From Sulfopaludibacter sp963835555 (GTDB lineage: Bacteria > Acidobacteriota > Terriglobia > Bryobacterales > Bryobacteraceae): a DNA stretch of 64,000 bases. The notes under the pieces are model-generated. The model did not search any database, was not told the origin of the DNA, and worked only from the letters and a program-made list of their open reading frames with translations. Below, piece after piece: positions 27,957 through 35,780 of this stretch. Both the position numbers and the translations under genes were made by a program. How positions within the stretch are numbered: position 1 is the stretch's first letter; each line of letters opens with the position of its first letter. Location of the stretch: positions 186,001-250,000 of the forward strand of contig CAWIGC010000041.1 in the NCBI GenBank assembly GCA_963835555.1. The letters run 5' to 3'.

Positions 27957-28808
27957 ATGGGTGTATACGTGCACATTGCATTTGCCGTGGATACTGCCGA
28001 AGAGAGCAATGAGCTGCACTTAAGCGAACCCGAGCTTCAGGAAGCGCAGGAGCGCAGCGCGGCTACCGCCCGGGTAGTGTATGAGGCCGTGCGGCGCGAA
28101 GGCGAAGACGAGCTCAAGCGGAGCACCTCGGCACTGGCCTGGTCGGGACTCGCCGCCGGCCTTTCGATGGGCTTCTCGCTGATGATCGAAGGCGTTCTCC
28201 GCGCCAGCCTGCCCGACACGCCGTCCAGCAGGCTGATCTCCAAATTCGGGTATAGCGCCGGCTTCGTGATCGTCATCCTCGGACGGCAGCAGCTATTCAC
28301 GGAGAATACCCTGACGCCCATTCTTCCTCTGCTGCGTCACCGCGACGCGGCCACTGCGGGCAACGTAGCCCGCTTGTGGAGCGCGGTGCTGGTCACGAAT
28401 CTGCTCGGCGCCCTGGCCGTGGCCTGGGTATTGTGCCGCACCAGTGTATTCCCGCCGGAAGTGCGGGACGCATTCCAAGCTATCAGCCGCGAATCCACGG
28501 GCATCGGCTTCTCCCTGGCTCTCCTCCGCGGAATCTTCGCGGGCTGGCTGCTCGCGCTGATGGTGTGGCTGCTTCCCTTCGCCGAGCACGCGCGCTTCTT
28601 TGTGATTATCGCCATGACCTGGATGATCAGCGTCTGCGGCTTCACCCACGTCGTGGCCGGATCGGTCGAAATGTTCTTCCTGGCTTCGGGCGGTAGTATC
28701 TCGTTTCCGCACGCGCTGGGTAGTTATATCGTGCCTGTGCTGATTGGCAATATCATCGGCGGGGTCTCCTTAGTAACCGCCTTGAATCATGCACAGGTGG
28801 TTTCGTAA
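27957..28808 (+). CDS. Formate/nitrite transporter (FNT) family protein
   Basis: A 283-residue inner-membrane protein with an N-terminal acidic, helical extension (about 1-55) and six or seven membrane helices. FNT-like features are the glycine-rich first helices (AAGLSMGFSLMIEGVL), the GRQQLFTENTLTPILPLL segment and the terminal VLIGNIIGGV. Long N-terminal extensions like this are typical of the YfdC-like subgroup instead of FocA or NirC. It may move small anions such as formate or nitrite; the substrate is uncertain. It stands alone and marks the right boundary of the intact region. Confidence 0.82.
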   Translation: MGVYVHIAFAVDTAEESNELHLSEPELQEAQERSAATARVVYEAVRREGEDELKRSTSALAWSGLAAGLSMGFSLMIEGVLRASLPDTPSSRLISKFGYSAGFVIVILGRQQLFTENTLTPILPLLRHRDAATAGNVARLWSAVLVTNLLGALAVAWVLCRTSVFPPEVRDAFQAISRESTGIGFSLALLRGIFAGWLLALMVWLLPFAEHARFFVIIAMTWMISVCGFTHVVAGSVEMFFLASGGSISFPHALGSYIVPVLIGNIIGGVSLVTALNHAQVVS

Positions 28809-28918
28809 CTAAGTGAGGAGTTATGCCGGATAAAGGACTGGGAACAGGAATGCGCTACAGAGGGTCATCATCCACGTCGAAGGCGTGTTCGGTGGTTGAG
28901 TCGTGGGAGCAGGCGATA

Positions 28919-29248
28919 TCATCCACGCTCCCTCGCGGCCTCGTTAACTGCCTCCGGCTCCGGTGATTTTCGGCTTTTTACGCGCTCCCGGTAGCGTCGG
29001 CTTTGACCGTTCCGCTTCTGTTGGCCCGCTGCCGTCTCCCGGTATCTCTCTTGGGCCTTCCGACGCGACCATTTCCGTGCCGCCTGTCGGCAACCGTCGC
29101 TGCAATAGCGCTGGCGTACCTGCCGGGGATGAAAACGCCGGTCGCTGCCTTTCAGCAAACAACACCGCGTGCGCGGCCGGCGAGCCAAACGCCTCGGCCG
29201 GCCCTCTTGATTTCCGGGATGACCTGTAGGACTCTCGGGAGGGCCCAT
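28919..29248 (-). CDS. Transposon-associated zinc-finger protein, likely C-terminally truncated
   Basis: A 109-residue, very basic protein. The core is CCLLKGSDRRFHPRQ, then QRYCSDGCRQAARKWSRRKA, then an Arg/Lys-rich tail (KRNGQSRRYRERVKSRKSPE). The CC...CxxxC spacing suggests one zinc finger. The same protein occurs, damaged, at 60333-60745, where a second finger follows the tail and a ParB-like gene comes next. Here the frame ends before the second finger, so this is a relic of that element. It lies close to the ISL3 insertion at 29346. Confidence 0.6.
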   Translation of the reverse strand: MGPPESPTGHPGNQEGRPRRLARRPRTRCCLLKGSDRRFHPRQVRQRYCSDGCRQAARKWSRRKAQERYRETAAGQQKRNGQSRRYRERVKSRKSPEPEAVNEAARERG

Positions 29249-29345
29249 GGGAGGTGATCACTCCCAGAAGCTCCCGCCCCGGAGGGGAGCCTACTCCTCT
29301 TCGGGGCGCAGCAAACCTCCGGCTTTCAGCAATATCAACACTTTA

Positions 29346-30707
29346 GGGCTCTGCGCAGGAATCCGACAATCTGCCCGAAAGGCTAGCTTTCTGAGAGAGG
29401 TTTTGTTGGCTAGCCTGAGAGGATGCGGGAACATGAGTGGACGAGGGTTCTGGGATGGCCTGGATACAAGGTCTATCGGATGGAGATCGACGAGCGGGGC
29501 AAGGATCTGAAGCTGTGGGTGAGGCGGAAGAAGACCGGGTTAAAGCTGATTTGTTCGGGATGTGGGCAGCATGTGGCAGCCAGCCTGATCCACGAGGTGT
29601 GCGAGCGGGAAGTGCGCGACCTGCCCTGCTTTGAGTACCGGACGACGGTGGTGGTGGAGACGTACCGGGTGAAGTGCCCGCGCTGTGGGATACGGGCCGA
29701 GAAGGTGGCTCAGTTGCCGAGTAAGGCGCCTTACAGCAAGCGCTTCGAGGAAGCCGTGGGACAAGCTTGTGAGAGTGCGGCGGCACGTCAAGTGGCGCGA
29801 CGGATGGGGCTGGCGGCGAGCACGGTCCGTGCCATCGATCTGCGCTGTTTGGAGCGATGGGACGCGAAACGGCGTCAGCCACCGCTACGCCAGATGGGGG
29901 TGGATGAAATCTACCGAGGGAAGAAGGGGAAGTTTCTCACGGTGGTGTGCAATCTGGAGACCGGTGAGCCGCTGTGGTTCGGCCGCGAGCGGAAGAAGGA
30001 AACGCTGGATGATTTCTTTCGTAGCCAGTTGGTCAGCCGGCAGCGGAAACGAATTGAGGCGGCGTGTGTAGACATGTGGGAGCCGTTCCGGTTGAGCATC
30101 GAGCAATGGGCACCGCAGTGCAGGATCGTCTACGACAAGTTCCATATCATGCAACACGCCAACGACGCCATTGATGAGGTACGGAAGGCGGAGTTCTTCC
30201 GGCAAGGGCCCAAGAAGCGGGGTCTCATCAAAGGGAAGAAATGGTTGCTGCTGAGTCGCTGGAAGAACCTGACGCAGGAACACCGTGGGGATTTGAACCG
30301 GTTGTTCCAACTGAACCGGCGGGTTTTCAAAGCCTACCTTCTGAAAGAAAGCTTAGAGAGGCTGTGGAATTACAGCTACCGAGGGGCGATGCTCAACTAC
30401 CTGAACAAATGGATGGGGCAGCTGAAATGGCAACGGCTGGCTCCGTTCGAAAAACTCGCAGCGACCCTCCTGAAGCACGTGGATGGCATCGCCAATTATT
30501 GCGAGACTAAGGTTCGCTTTGGCGTAGTCGAGGCGGTCAACGGGAACATTCGCATGCTGATCAACCGGGGCCGCGGGTATCAGAACCTTCGCTACCTGTT
30601 GCTGAAGGCCAAGCGCATGGCGGTGACCAACCTCGAATTCATCACCGTACACACTGTCAGGAAAGCCGCCTAAAATGAGCCATCCGTCGGATTCTCGTTC
30701 AGTGCCC
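29346..30707 (+). mobile_element. ISL3-type insertion sequence, complete, inserted in an L,D-transpeptidase gene
   Basis: Terminal inverted repeats of 22 bp (17 identical) lie at 29346-29367 (begins GGGCTCTG, ends AATCCGAC) and 30686-30707 (on the minus strand begins GGGCACTG, ends AATCCGAC). ACTTTA occurs directly outside both ends (29340-29345 and 30708-30713) and fits a target duplication. The element is 1.36 kb and holds one transposase gene. Confidence 0.82.
29423..30673 (+). CDS. ISL3-family transposase
   Basis: An intact 416-residue transposase. It has an N-terminal zinc-binding region (LICSGCGQHV, then VKCPRCGIRAE), a helix-turn-helix (AARQVARRMGLAASTVRAID), and the DDE catalytic core: first D in GVDEIYRGKKGKFL, second D in ACVDMWEPFRLSI, and E in VVEAVNGNIRMLINRGRGY. 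The related copy at the right edge of the window is frameshifted, so this is the only complete ISL3 transposase here. It ends 34 bp before the right inverted repeat. Confidence 0.92.
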   Translation: MREHEWTRVLGWPGYKVYRMEIDERGKDLKLWVRRKKTGLKLICSGCGQHVAASLIHEVCEREVRDLPCFEYRTTVVVETYRVKCPRCGIRAEKVAQLPSKAPYSKRFEEAVGQACESAAARQVARRMGLAASTVRAIDLRCLERWDAKRRQPPLRQMGVDEIYRGKKGKFLTVVCNLETGEPLWFGRERKKETLDDFFRSQLVSRQRKRIEAACVDMWEPFRLSIEQWAPQCRIVYDKFHIMQHANDAIDEVRKAEFFRQGPKKRGLIKGKKWLLLSRWKNLTQEHRGDLNRLFQLNRRVFKAYLLKESLERLWNYSYRGAMLNYLNKWMGQLKWQRLAPFEKLAATLLKHVDGIANYCETKVRFGVVEAVNGNIRMLINRGRGYQNLRYLLLKAKRMAVTNLEFITVHTVRKAA

Positions 30708-31303
30708 ACTTTATTTATCCACGCGATTACCCAAGCGGACGAGAAAGGCCCGTTCCTTACACTTCCCGCCGAGGTCCAGGAGAAGGCGAAGCTGAAGTGG
30801 CTTGGCTTCGAAACGCCAGAGGAAGGACTGGGGGAGGGTTCCATATCTCGCCGAAACTGCTCGCCGAACTGAATCCCGGCAAGAAGCTGGGCACGGCTGG
30901 GGAGCGGATCACCGTACCGAATGTGCGACGCGCCGCCGTGGGCCTGGCGTTACGAGTGGTGGTATCGAAGTCAAAACGCACAGTCATCGCGTACGGCCCT
31001 GGCGACAAAGAGCTGGTGCAATATCCGAGCACCTCACACTACCCGTGGTTCGACTGGGACCCGAAGATGCTATCGGGCGTCGACAAGAAGCTGGCGAAAG
31101 CGGAAATGGCTCCGGGTCCAAACAATCCCGTCGGCATTGCCTGGATCGGCCTCTCGAAACCGGACTATGGAATCCATGGGACGCCGGATCCGGGGAATAT
31201 CGGGCATGGCGTGTCGGACGGGTGTATCCGGCTGACGAACTGGGATGTGGACGAACTCTCGCGCATGGTCCGGCGGGGCACACCGGTCGACCTGGAGGAG
31301 TAG
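30708..31303 (+). pseudogene. L,D-transpeptidase (YkuD) gene, 5' part removed by ISL3 and frameshifted
   Basis: Just after the ISL3 end the frame encodes HAITQADEKGPFLTLP and KLKWLGFETPEEGLGE, family sequence from the linker domain. At about 30836 one base is missing and the protein continues in another frame: GFHISPKLLAELNPG, a YkuD domain with APGPNNPVGIAWI, and the catalytic motif HGTPDPGNIGHGVSDGCIRL holding the active His and Cys. These enzymes form 3-3 crosslinks in peptidoglycan. The peptidoglycan-binding N-terminus and signal peptide are not found left of the insertion, so the gene is dead. The M23 peptidase gene follows after 2 nt. Confidence 0.8.
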
Positions 31304-31305
31304 CC

Positions 31306-31689
31306 TTGAAACTGAGTGTTGGCATCGCCAGGATGTTGTCAGTGCTTATGGCTGTTGGCGCGACTTCGTCCATTGTGGAGATGGCTCCGCCCATCCGCGG
31401 ACTTGCCCTCGCGAATCTGCGGGATACGTTCGAAGAACTTCACGATGGAAATAAGCACGAGGCGATCGACATCATGGAGCCGAAAGGGACACCCGTGCAT
31501 GCCATAGTGGCGGGAACCATCCGCAAACTGTTCTTCAGCAAACCGGGCGGCAACACGATCAATGCGGATTCGCGCACGCCACACTTGCATTTTGCGATCT
31601 TCGAACTGGGGCCGAAAAGGCTGTGGTGGCAGGGGAAGGCCGTTAATCCATATCCTGGCCTCGTGGCCGCAATGAAGCGGGCGAAGTAG
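31306..31689 (+). CDS. M23 (LytM-type) peptidase with an internal deletion
   Basis: A 127-residue protein from TTG 31306, which has GGAGGAG six nt upstream. A hydrophobic leader (about 1-24) is followed by FEELHDGNKHEAIDIMEP, which supplies the first zinc ligands (HxxxD), and by RTPHLHFAIFELGP with the HLH motif, then WWQGKAVNPYP. Normal members have some 40 residues between the GGNTI strand and the TPHLHF motif, including the YAHL segment; here they are joined directly (GGNTINADSRTPHLHF). The deletion is in frame but removes a core strand and a catalytic His, so the product is probably inactive. It was likely an operon partner of the L,D-transpeptidase. Confidence 0.7.
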   Translation: MKLSVGIARMLSVLMAVGATSSIVEMAPPIRGLALANLRDTFEELHDGNKHEAIDIMEPKGTPVHAIVAGTIRKLFFSKPGGNTINADSRTPHLHFAIFELGPKRLWWQGKAVNPYPGLVAAMKRAK

Positions 31690-32124
31690 CGGATGATCTC
31701 TCCAGGGCGCGATCAAGGTCCAACGAGAAGTGCGAACGCCGCGCGGCCCCATTATTCTGTTTGACCAGTGAAGCTCCTTTCGTTCGATCCGCCTGGAAGG
31801 CAGACCATTCTGCGCTGACCTCAAAGTGAAAGGCCAGATTGTGCATAATCTGCTGCTGCAAGTGCAGAGTCCGCACACCGGCGAGCCTGTCGTCACGCCC
31901 CAAACCAAGCCTGGCGCGATCAAGACCGGGAAGGGGAGGATTAACGGGTCGCACTTGACGAATGATGTCCCGCCCACCGTCCTTGCCGACGGTATCCGCG
32001 GGTTCCGGCAGGCGACCCGTTACATTTGACCGCCCGTCGACACGTGGCATTCCCGACTGCTGAGAGATTGGTCCACCCCGTGCACATGAGAAGAAGGTTG
32101 CCTGAGCGTGAAGGAGGGCAAAGC
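31690..32124 (+). other. 435 bp without a recognisable gene
   Basis: Both strands have open frames of 60-160 codons but none shows a known domain, good codon pattern and ribosome site together. It may be a decayed gene. Nothing else seen. Confidence 0.4.
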
Positions 32125-32298
32125 ATGCACGAGACACACTGGAAGGCTGCGGAGAATCACGAACTCGCGGCCCGGTCCCACCGCACTGCCGCGGAACATA
32201 ACGAAAAAGGGGATTTCACAGCGGCAGTTTGGCATTCGGAGCGAGCGTTGGATTACTCAAATCGCGCTTACACCCTCGCGAAGGAAGATCCGCAATAA
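32125..32298 (+). CDS. Small helical protein A, hypothetical
   Basis: A 57-residue protein starting at ATG 32125 behind AAGGAGGG. It is rich in His, Ala and Glu (HWKAAENHELAARSHRTAAE) and is probably one amphipathic helical hairpin, with no Cys and no membrane segment. The next gene encodes a related protein with the same AAExH spacing, so the two arose by duplication. Proteins of this kind occur in stress-response regions; the function is not known to me. Confidence 0.7.
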   Translation: MHETHWKAAENHELAARSHRTAAEHNEKGDFTAAVWHSERALDYSNRAYTLAKEDPQ

Positions 32299-32323
32299 AT
32301 CCGGGGAAATAGAGAGCCTATAA

Positions 32324-32530
32324 ATGTCCAAACGATACAACAACGGATCCCATTACGAGAACCACCAACGGGCCGCCGAATTGCACGACAACGCCGCCCA
32401 CGCTCATCGCAGCGCCGCGGAAGCCCATGAGAAACAGGACCATCAAACCGGACAGGAGCTGTCCAGGCGCGCTCTTGAGTATTCCAAAGAGGCTCACGAG
32501 CAACGGGGCAGACTCACCAGAGCGCTGTGA
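32324..32530 (+). CDS. Small helical protein B, paralogue of A
   Basis: A 68-residue protein from ATG 32324. It repeats the pattern of its neighbour: ENHQRAAELHDNAAHAHRSA, then AAEAHEKQDHQTG and SRRALEYSKEAHE. The regular heptad-like spacing of His and Ala suggests a helical bundle. Its TGA overlaps the GTG of the DUF2934 gene, so at least these two are translated together. Function unknown. Confidence 0.7.
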   Translation: MSKRYNNGSHYENHQRAAELHDNAAHAHRSAAEAHEKQDHQTGQELSRRALEYSKEAHEQRGRLTRAL

Positions 32531-32685
32531 ACGAACACGGCATCGCGATCTTTACGCACCAGGACACCGCAGTCTTGGCTCATGCGCTGTGGCAAGCCAG
32601 AGGCTGTCCGGAGGGATCGCCAGACGAGGACTGGTTCCAGGCTGCGGAAGACCTGCGAGCCCGCGCGGAAGCTCACAAAAAGTGA
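32527..32685 (+). CDS. DUF2934-domain protein
   Basis: A 52-residue protein beginning with the GTG at 32527 that overlaps the previous stop (GTGA). It carries the DUF2934 signature: a helix AVLAHALWQARGCPEG, then SPDEDWFQAAEDLRARAE, where ALW..RG.P.G..D.DW is the family core. DUF2934 proteins are short and often lie in stress or integrated regions; their role is unknown. Confidence 0.75.
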   Translation: MNEHGIAIFTHQDTAVLAHALWQARGCPEGSPDEDWFQAAEDLRARAEAHKK

Positions 32686-32904
32686 TGGCCGCGGGTCGAA
32701 TCAGCCGGTGTCGCTAGAAATCACCTCCCGAGGCGTCGGGACATCCAGATTGTTGACCTGGAAAGGTATGTCACTTTTAGGAAGGCAGCTTCTTCCCGAC
32801 CGGGAACTCCATCACTTCGACATCTTGGACTTGGTAGAGCCCGGAGACCTACAGCTTACGAAGTCCTTGTCCTACAGTGAATGATACGTGCCGAACGAGG
32901 TTCT

Positions 32905-33918
32905 ATGTCCAAACTTACAAGCCGAGAAGTTTGCCTTGCGTCCCGCCCCAGCGGGATTCCAACTGCCGCCAACTTCAAGTTGGTCTGGGCCGCCTCAGAA
33001 CCGTTGAAGGATCACGAGGTGCTGGTACGCAACCTCTTCATGTCGGTGGACCCGTACATGCGCGGCCGCATGAACGAAGGACGAAGTTACGTACCTCCTT
33101 TCGAAATCGGCAAACCGCTCGAGGGCGGCGCGGTCGGCGATGTCATCGAGTCGCGTGCCCCGGAGTTCAAGCCAGGCGATGTCGTCACCTCCAACTTTGG
33201 CTGGCGGGAGTACTTCACGGCTTCGCCAAAGGAATTGCATCGCGTCAGCCGTGATATTCAGCCCCTGTCGGCTTATCTCGGAGTTCTCGGCATGACAGGA
33301 ATGACCGCTTGGGCAGGGCTAAGTCTGGTGGACGTAAAAGCCGGGGACGTCATTTTCATTTCTGGAGCCGCAGGCGCCGTGGGCAATGTGGCCGGGCAAC
33401 TGGCGAAACTGCGCGGGTGCCGGGTCATTGGATCGGCGGGCTCGGCGGAAAAGGTCCGCGTCCTCAGGGACGAATGTGGATTCGACGCCGCCTTCAACTA
33501 TAAGGACGCCCCTGTCGCGGAGCAATTGAAGCGGGAAGCGCCCGAAGGAATCGATGTCTACTTTGATAACGTAGGTGGCGAAACTCTGCAAGCGGCGCTC
33601 TCCACATTACGCCTGCATGGCCGGATCGTCGCCTGCGGAGGCATCTCCGGATACAATGCGGAACAGCCACGCCCCGGCCCCTCAAACTTGTTCAATATCA
33701 TTACCCGACGGCTCACCATGAAGGGCTTCATTGTTTCGGATTGGATGGATCGCCGGGCCGAGTTCGAAAGAGAGCTGGGTGGCTATTTCAAAGCGGGCAA
33801 ATTGAAGAATCTCGAAACGCGGGAGAAGGGCATCGATCAGGCGGTAGGCGCTTTCCTCGGGCTCTTTCAAGGGCGAAACGTCGGCAAGATGGTGATCGAC
33901 CTGGTTTGCCCCCAATGA
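32905..33918 (+). CDS. NADP-dependent oxidoreductase, zinc-free MDR family (CurA/prostaglandin-reductase-like)
   Basis: A 337-residue soluble enzyme. I choose ATG 32905 (MSKLTSREV) with ACGAGG upstream over an ATG 24 nt earlier. It has the N-terminal GroES-like domain with MSVDPYMRGRM, typical of the leukotriene B4 dehydrogenase/CurA group, and a Rossmann domain with ISGAAGAVGNVAGQLAK and VIGSAGSAEKV. There are no zinc ligands. Such enzymes reduce the double bond of alpha,beta-unsaturated aldehydes and ketones, often to detoxify lipid-derived aldehydes. Its stop overlaps the start of an ABC-ATPase relic (ATGA). Confidence 0.88.
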   Translation: MSKLTSREVCLASRPSGIPTAANFKLVWAASEPLKDHEVLVRNLFMSVDPYMRGRMNEGRSYVPPFEIGKPLEGGAVGDVIESRAPEFKPGDVVTSNFGWREYFTASPKELHRVSRDIQPLSAYLGVLGMTGMTAWAGLSLVDVKAGDVIFISGAAGAVGNVAGQLAKLRGCRVIGSAGSAEKVRVLRDECGFDAAFNYKDAPVAEQLKREAPEGIDVYFDNVGGETLQAALSTLRLHGRIVACGGISGYNAEQPRPGPSNLFNIITRRLTMKGFIVSDWMDRRAEFERELGGYFKAGKLKNLETREKGIDQAVGAFLGLFQGRNVGKMVIDLVCPQ

Positions 33919-34243
33919 GCGAAGGCGTTCTGGATCTCCGAGGCCTTACCCGGCGCTTCGGAGCATTCACTGCGGTCGATGCTGTGACCCTTTCCGTCAA
34001 CGCGGCCGAGGTCTTCGGTTTGCTCGGCTCAAACGGCGCCGGCAAGGCGACTACCATCAACATGCTCACCACCTTATTGCCGAAATCCTTGGGCAAAGCA
34101 CATGTCGCCGGATTTCCATCGCCACCCAGGCGGCGGACGTTCGCTGCGCCATCGGTTATGCGCCGCAGGCGGTCTCCGTGGACGGCCAATTTGTACGGAA
34201 ATCAAAGAAGAGAAGGCGAAGACCGCGTTGGCCGAGGCAGCGT
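33915..34243 (+). pseudogene. ABC-2-type transporter ATPase, degraded N-terminal fragment
   Basis: The start overlaps the reductase stop and encodes LDLRGLTRRFGAFTAVD and a Walker A loop GSNGAGKATT, in which the usual GKTT/GKST Ser/Thr is Ala. After AHVAGF the frame changes near 34115 (DIATQAADVR, CAIGYAPQAVSVDG in frame +1) and again near 34190. The signature motif, Walker B and the rest of the ATPase are missing. A membrane partner is not present. It was once translationally coupled to the oxidoreductase, so the pair probably arrived together. Confidence 0.7.
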
Positions 34244-34342
34244 CTCGGCACTACCCATGAGGCGCACGCCGATTGTCCCGATCAGCAACACTTGGCTCCC
34301 AATCTGCTCTACTTTTATCGGCACTTATTGAAAAGAGGAAAT

Positions 34343-34741
34343 ATGACTAAAACGGCTGTTGGTCTATTCGAAACGTCCGCCAGGGCGGAGGCAGTGGTAA
34401 CTCTCTTGTTGGCCGCCGGCTTTGCGCGGGATGAAGTGAAACTGGTCAAGCGGACGGATTTCGATTCGAAACCGGCTCCTGAAACCGACATTCTCCAGCT
34501 CGGAGGCGCGCCGGCGGAACATGCCGGCCGCTATTGGGACGCAGTCCGCGGTGGGCGAACATTGATCGTAATCTCCGCCGGCGACCGGGCGGATCGAGCC
34601 GTTGAGATTATGGACGCCGAGGGCGCAGTGTACCTGGAGGAATCCGTTGTTCAACCAGTGTCTCGCGCCGTTCGCGCGGTCGCGGACGACCCAGGCTTCT
34701 ACCCTCGTAGAGGAGCAGCCCAGATGTTCGAAGTCTCGTAG
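34343..34741 (+). CDS. General-stress-protein-17M-like protein
   Basis: A 132-residue soluble protein from ATG 34343 with AGAGGAA upstream. The N-terminus follows the YflT/GSP17M pattern (AVGLFETSARAEAVVTLLLAAGF, DEVKLVK), and ISAGDRADRAVEIMDAEGAVYL completes the fold. These domains bind an unknown ligand and are usually under stress control. A second, membrane-anchored member lies at 55043-55591. Confidence 0.65.
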   Translation: MTKTAVGLFETSARAEAVVTLLLAAGFARDEVKLVKRTDFDSKPAPETDILQLGGAPAEHAGRYWDAVRGGRTLIVISAGDRADRAVEIMDAEGAVYLEESVVQPVSRAVRAVADDPGFYPRRGAAQMFEVS

Positions 34742-34847
34742 GGTTCCCGCAATGGCGGCCGCGGCTCACCTTGCACTTGAACGCGACGGCCGCTGCCTAC
34801 TCAATCGGGATGATCAGATCGATTTCAAGGTGGGTAACGCGTAGCCC

Positions 34848-35026
34848 TTCGAGCAGATGGTGGAAGACATTATCCACCGCTCAGTGGGTCCTTGCAACTC
34901 GACGAAGTGGTCCTGGTCGGCGGACAGACCCGCATGCTGCGAATCCAGGCCCTGGTCCGCGACCTGTTGACGCAAGCAAGGACGACGTGGTGGAACGCGG
35001 AGTTCGTGATGTCGGGCATTAAATAG
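34848..35026 (+). pseudogene. DnaK (Hsp70) relic
   Basis: Two short pieces of an Hsp70 ATPase domain remain in different frames: FEQMVEDIIHRSVGPC (from 34848) and LDEVVLVGGQTRMLRIQALV (from about 34892), ending at a TAG at 35024-35026. In DnaK these are separated by about 15 residues (helix and loop before the VGGSTR-type strand), so a small deletion joined them. No other DnaK sequence is present. Confidence 0.75.
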
Positions 35027-35105
35027 CGGTGTGAACGCAACGCCAATCGGCGGAGACGGTCACATGATACCCTCGCCGCTATGCTTTGACCGAAGGAGGT
35101 CGCCG

Positions 35106-35318
35106 GTGAATAAAATATTTGGCATCATTCTGATGGGACTCGGACTGATCGGTCTTGTGTGGGGAGGTTTTACGTACACCACCAGGGAAAAGCTCGTTGA
35201 CATCGGGCCGATTCACGCCACGCGCGAACAGACACACGACATTCCGCTGCCTCCCATTGCGGGAGGGCTGGCTTTCATCGGTGGAGTCGTGCTCCTGGTG
35301 ACAGGCAGGAAATCGTAA
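35106..35318 (+). CDS. Small two-helix membrane protein, DUF3185-like
   Basis: A 70-residue protein starting with GTG 35106, which has AAGGAGG 6-7 nt upstream. The first helix (IFGIILMGLGLIGLVWGGF) and second helix (LAFIGGVVLLVTG) flank a polar loop with YTTREKLVDIGPI, the pattern seen in DUF3185 proteins. It is a likely stress-linked inner-membrane protein of unknown role. Confidence 0.7.
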   Translation: MNKIFGIILMGLGLIGLVWGGFTYTTREKLVDIGPIHATREQTHDIPLPPIAGGLAFIGGVVLLVTGRKS

Positions 35319-35322
35319 CGTC

Positions 35323-35342
35323 CGCCGGCCTTGGCGCCGGCG
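35323..35342. terminator. GC-rich hairpin between convergent genes
   Basis: CGCCGGC (35323-35329) pairs with GCCGGCG (35336-35342) around a six-base loop. It lies between the plus-strand membrane-protein gene and the minus-strand gene ending at 35366, where a two-way terminator would be expected. No clear T-run. Confidence 0.4.
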
Positions 35343-35365
35343 AGACGGCGCCTCGGTCAGTGTTG

Positions 35366-35650
35366 TCAATCCTGTCCGATATATTCGGGGGGCACATCGT
35401 CCTCTTTAACCTGTTTGGTATGAACTTCAGACACGTCCGCATCCGGTGCATTCTCCACGCCGCTGATCGCGTCGGCCTCAAAGGCCTGGCCCTCGTCCAC
35501 AAGTTCTTCGACACTCTCCGGGCCGGACTCGGCGACGTCCGACAACCCTTGATCGTCCCCAGACTGGCCGGCTGAATCCGGCCCTGTCCCCTTCTCGCTG
35601 GTTGAGACTGTGGCGTAGGTGCGTGTAACTTCGTCGCGCTGTTTTGTCAT
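35366..35650 (-). CDS. Small acidic conserved protein, function unknown
   Basis: A 94-residue, strongly acidic protein, likely disordered at the N-terminus (Ser/Thr/Gly-rich, SEKGTGPDSAGQSGDDQG). The C-terminal half, VEELVDEGQAFEADAISGVE followed by NAPDADVSEVHT and VKEDDVPPEYIGQD, resembles a conserved tail I have seen in small acidobacterial proteins, without a known function. It is transcribed on its own. Confidence 0.6.
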   Translation of the reverse strand: MTKQRDEVTRTYATVSTSEKGTGPDSAGQSGDDQGLSDVAESGPESVEELVDEGQAFEADAISGVENAPDADVSEVHTKQVKEDDVPPEYIGQD

Positions 35651-35780
35651 GCGTTTGCCAATGCACTTCGGGTTCCACCCTTAAACACCGGGCCGGTCAT
35701 CGGGGTAGCTTCGCCTGTGCCGCGGTGGGTCTTGGGAACTGGATGTCGTCAGCGCAAGATCGGACCCATTCAGACTCGGT

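Noticed and set aside
31643..32137. 164-codon minus-strand frame
   Set aside because: No domain, partly antisense to the M23 gene, poor start context. Left as an unassigned stretch.
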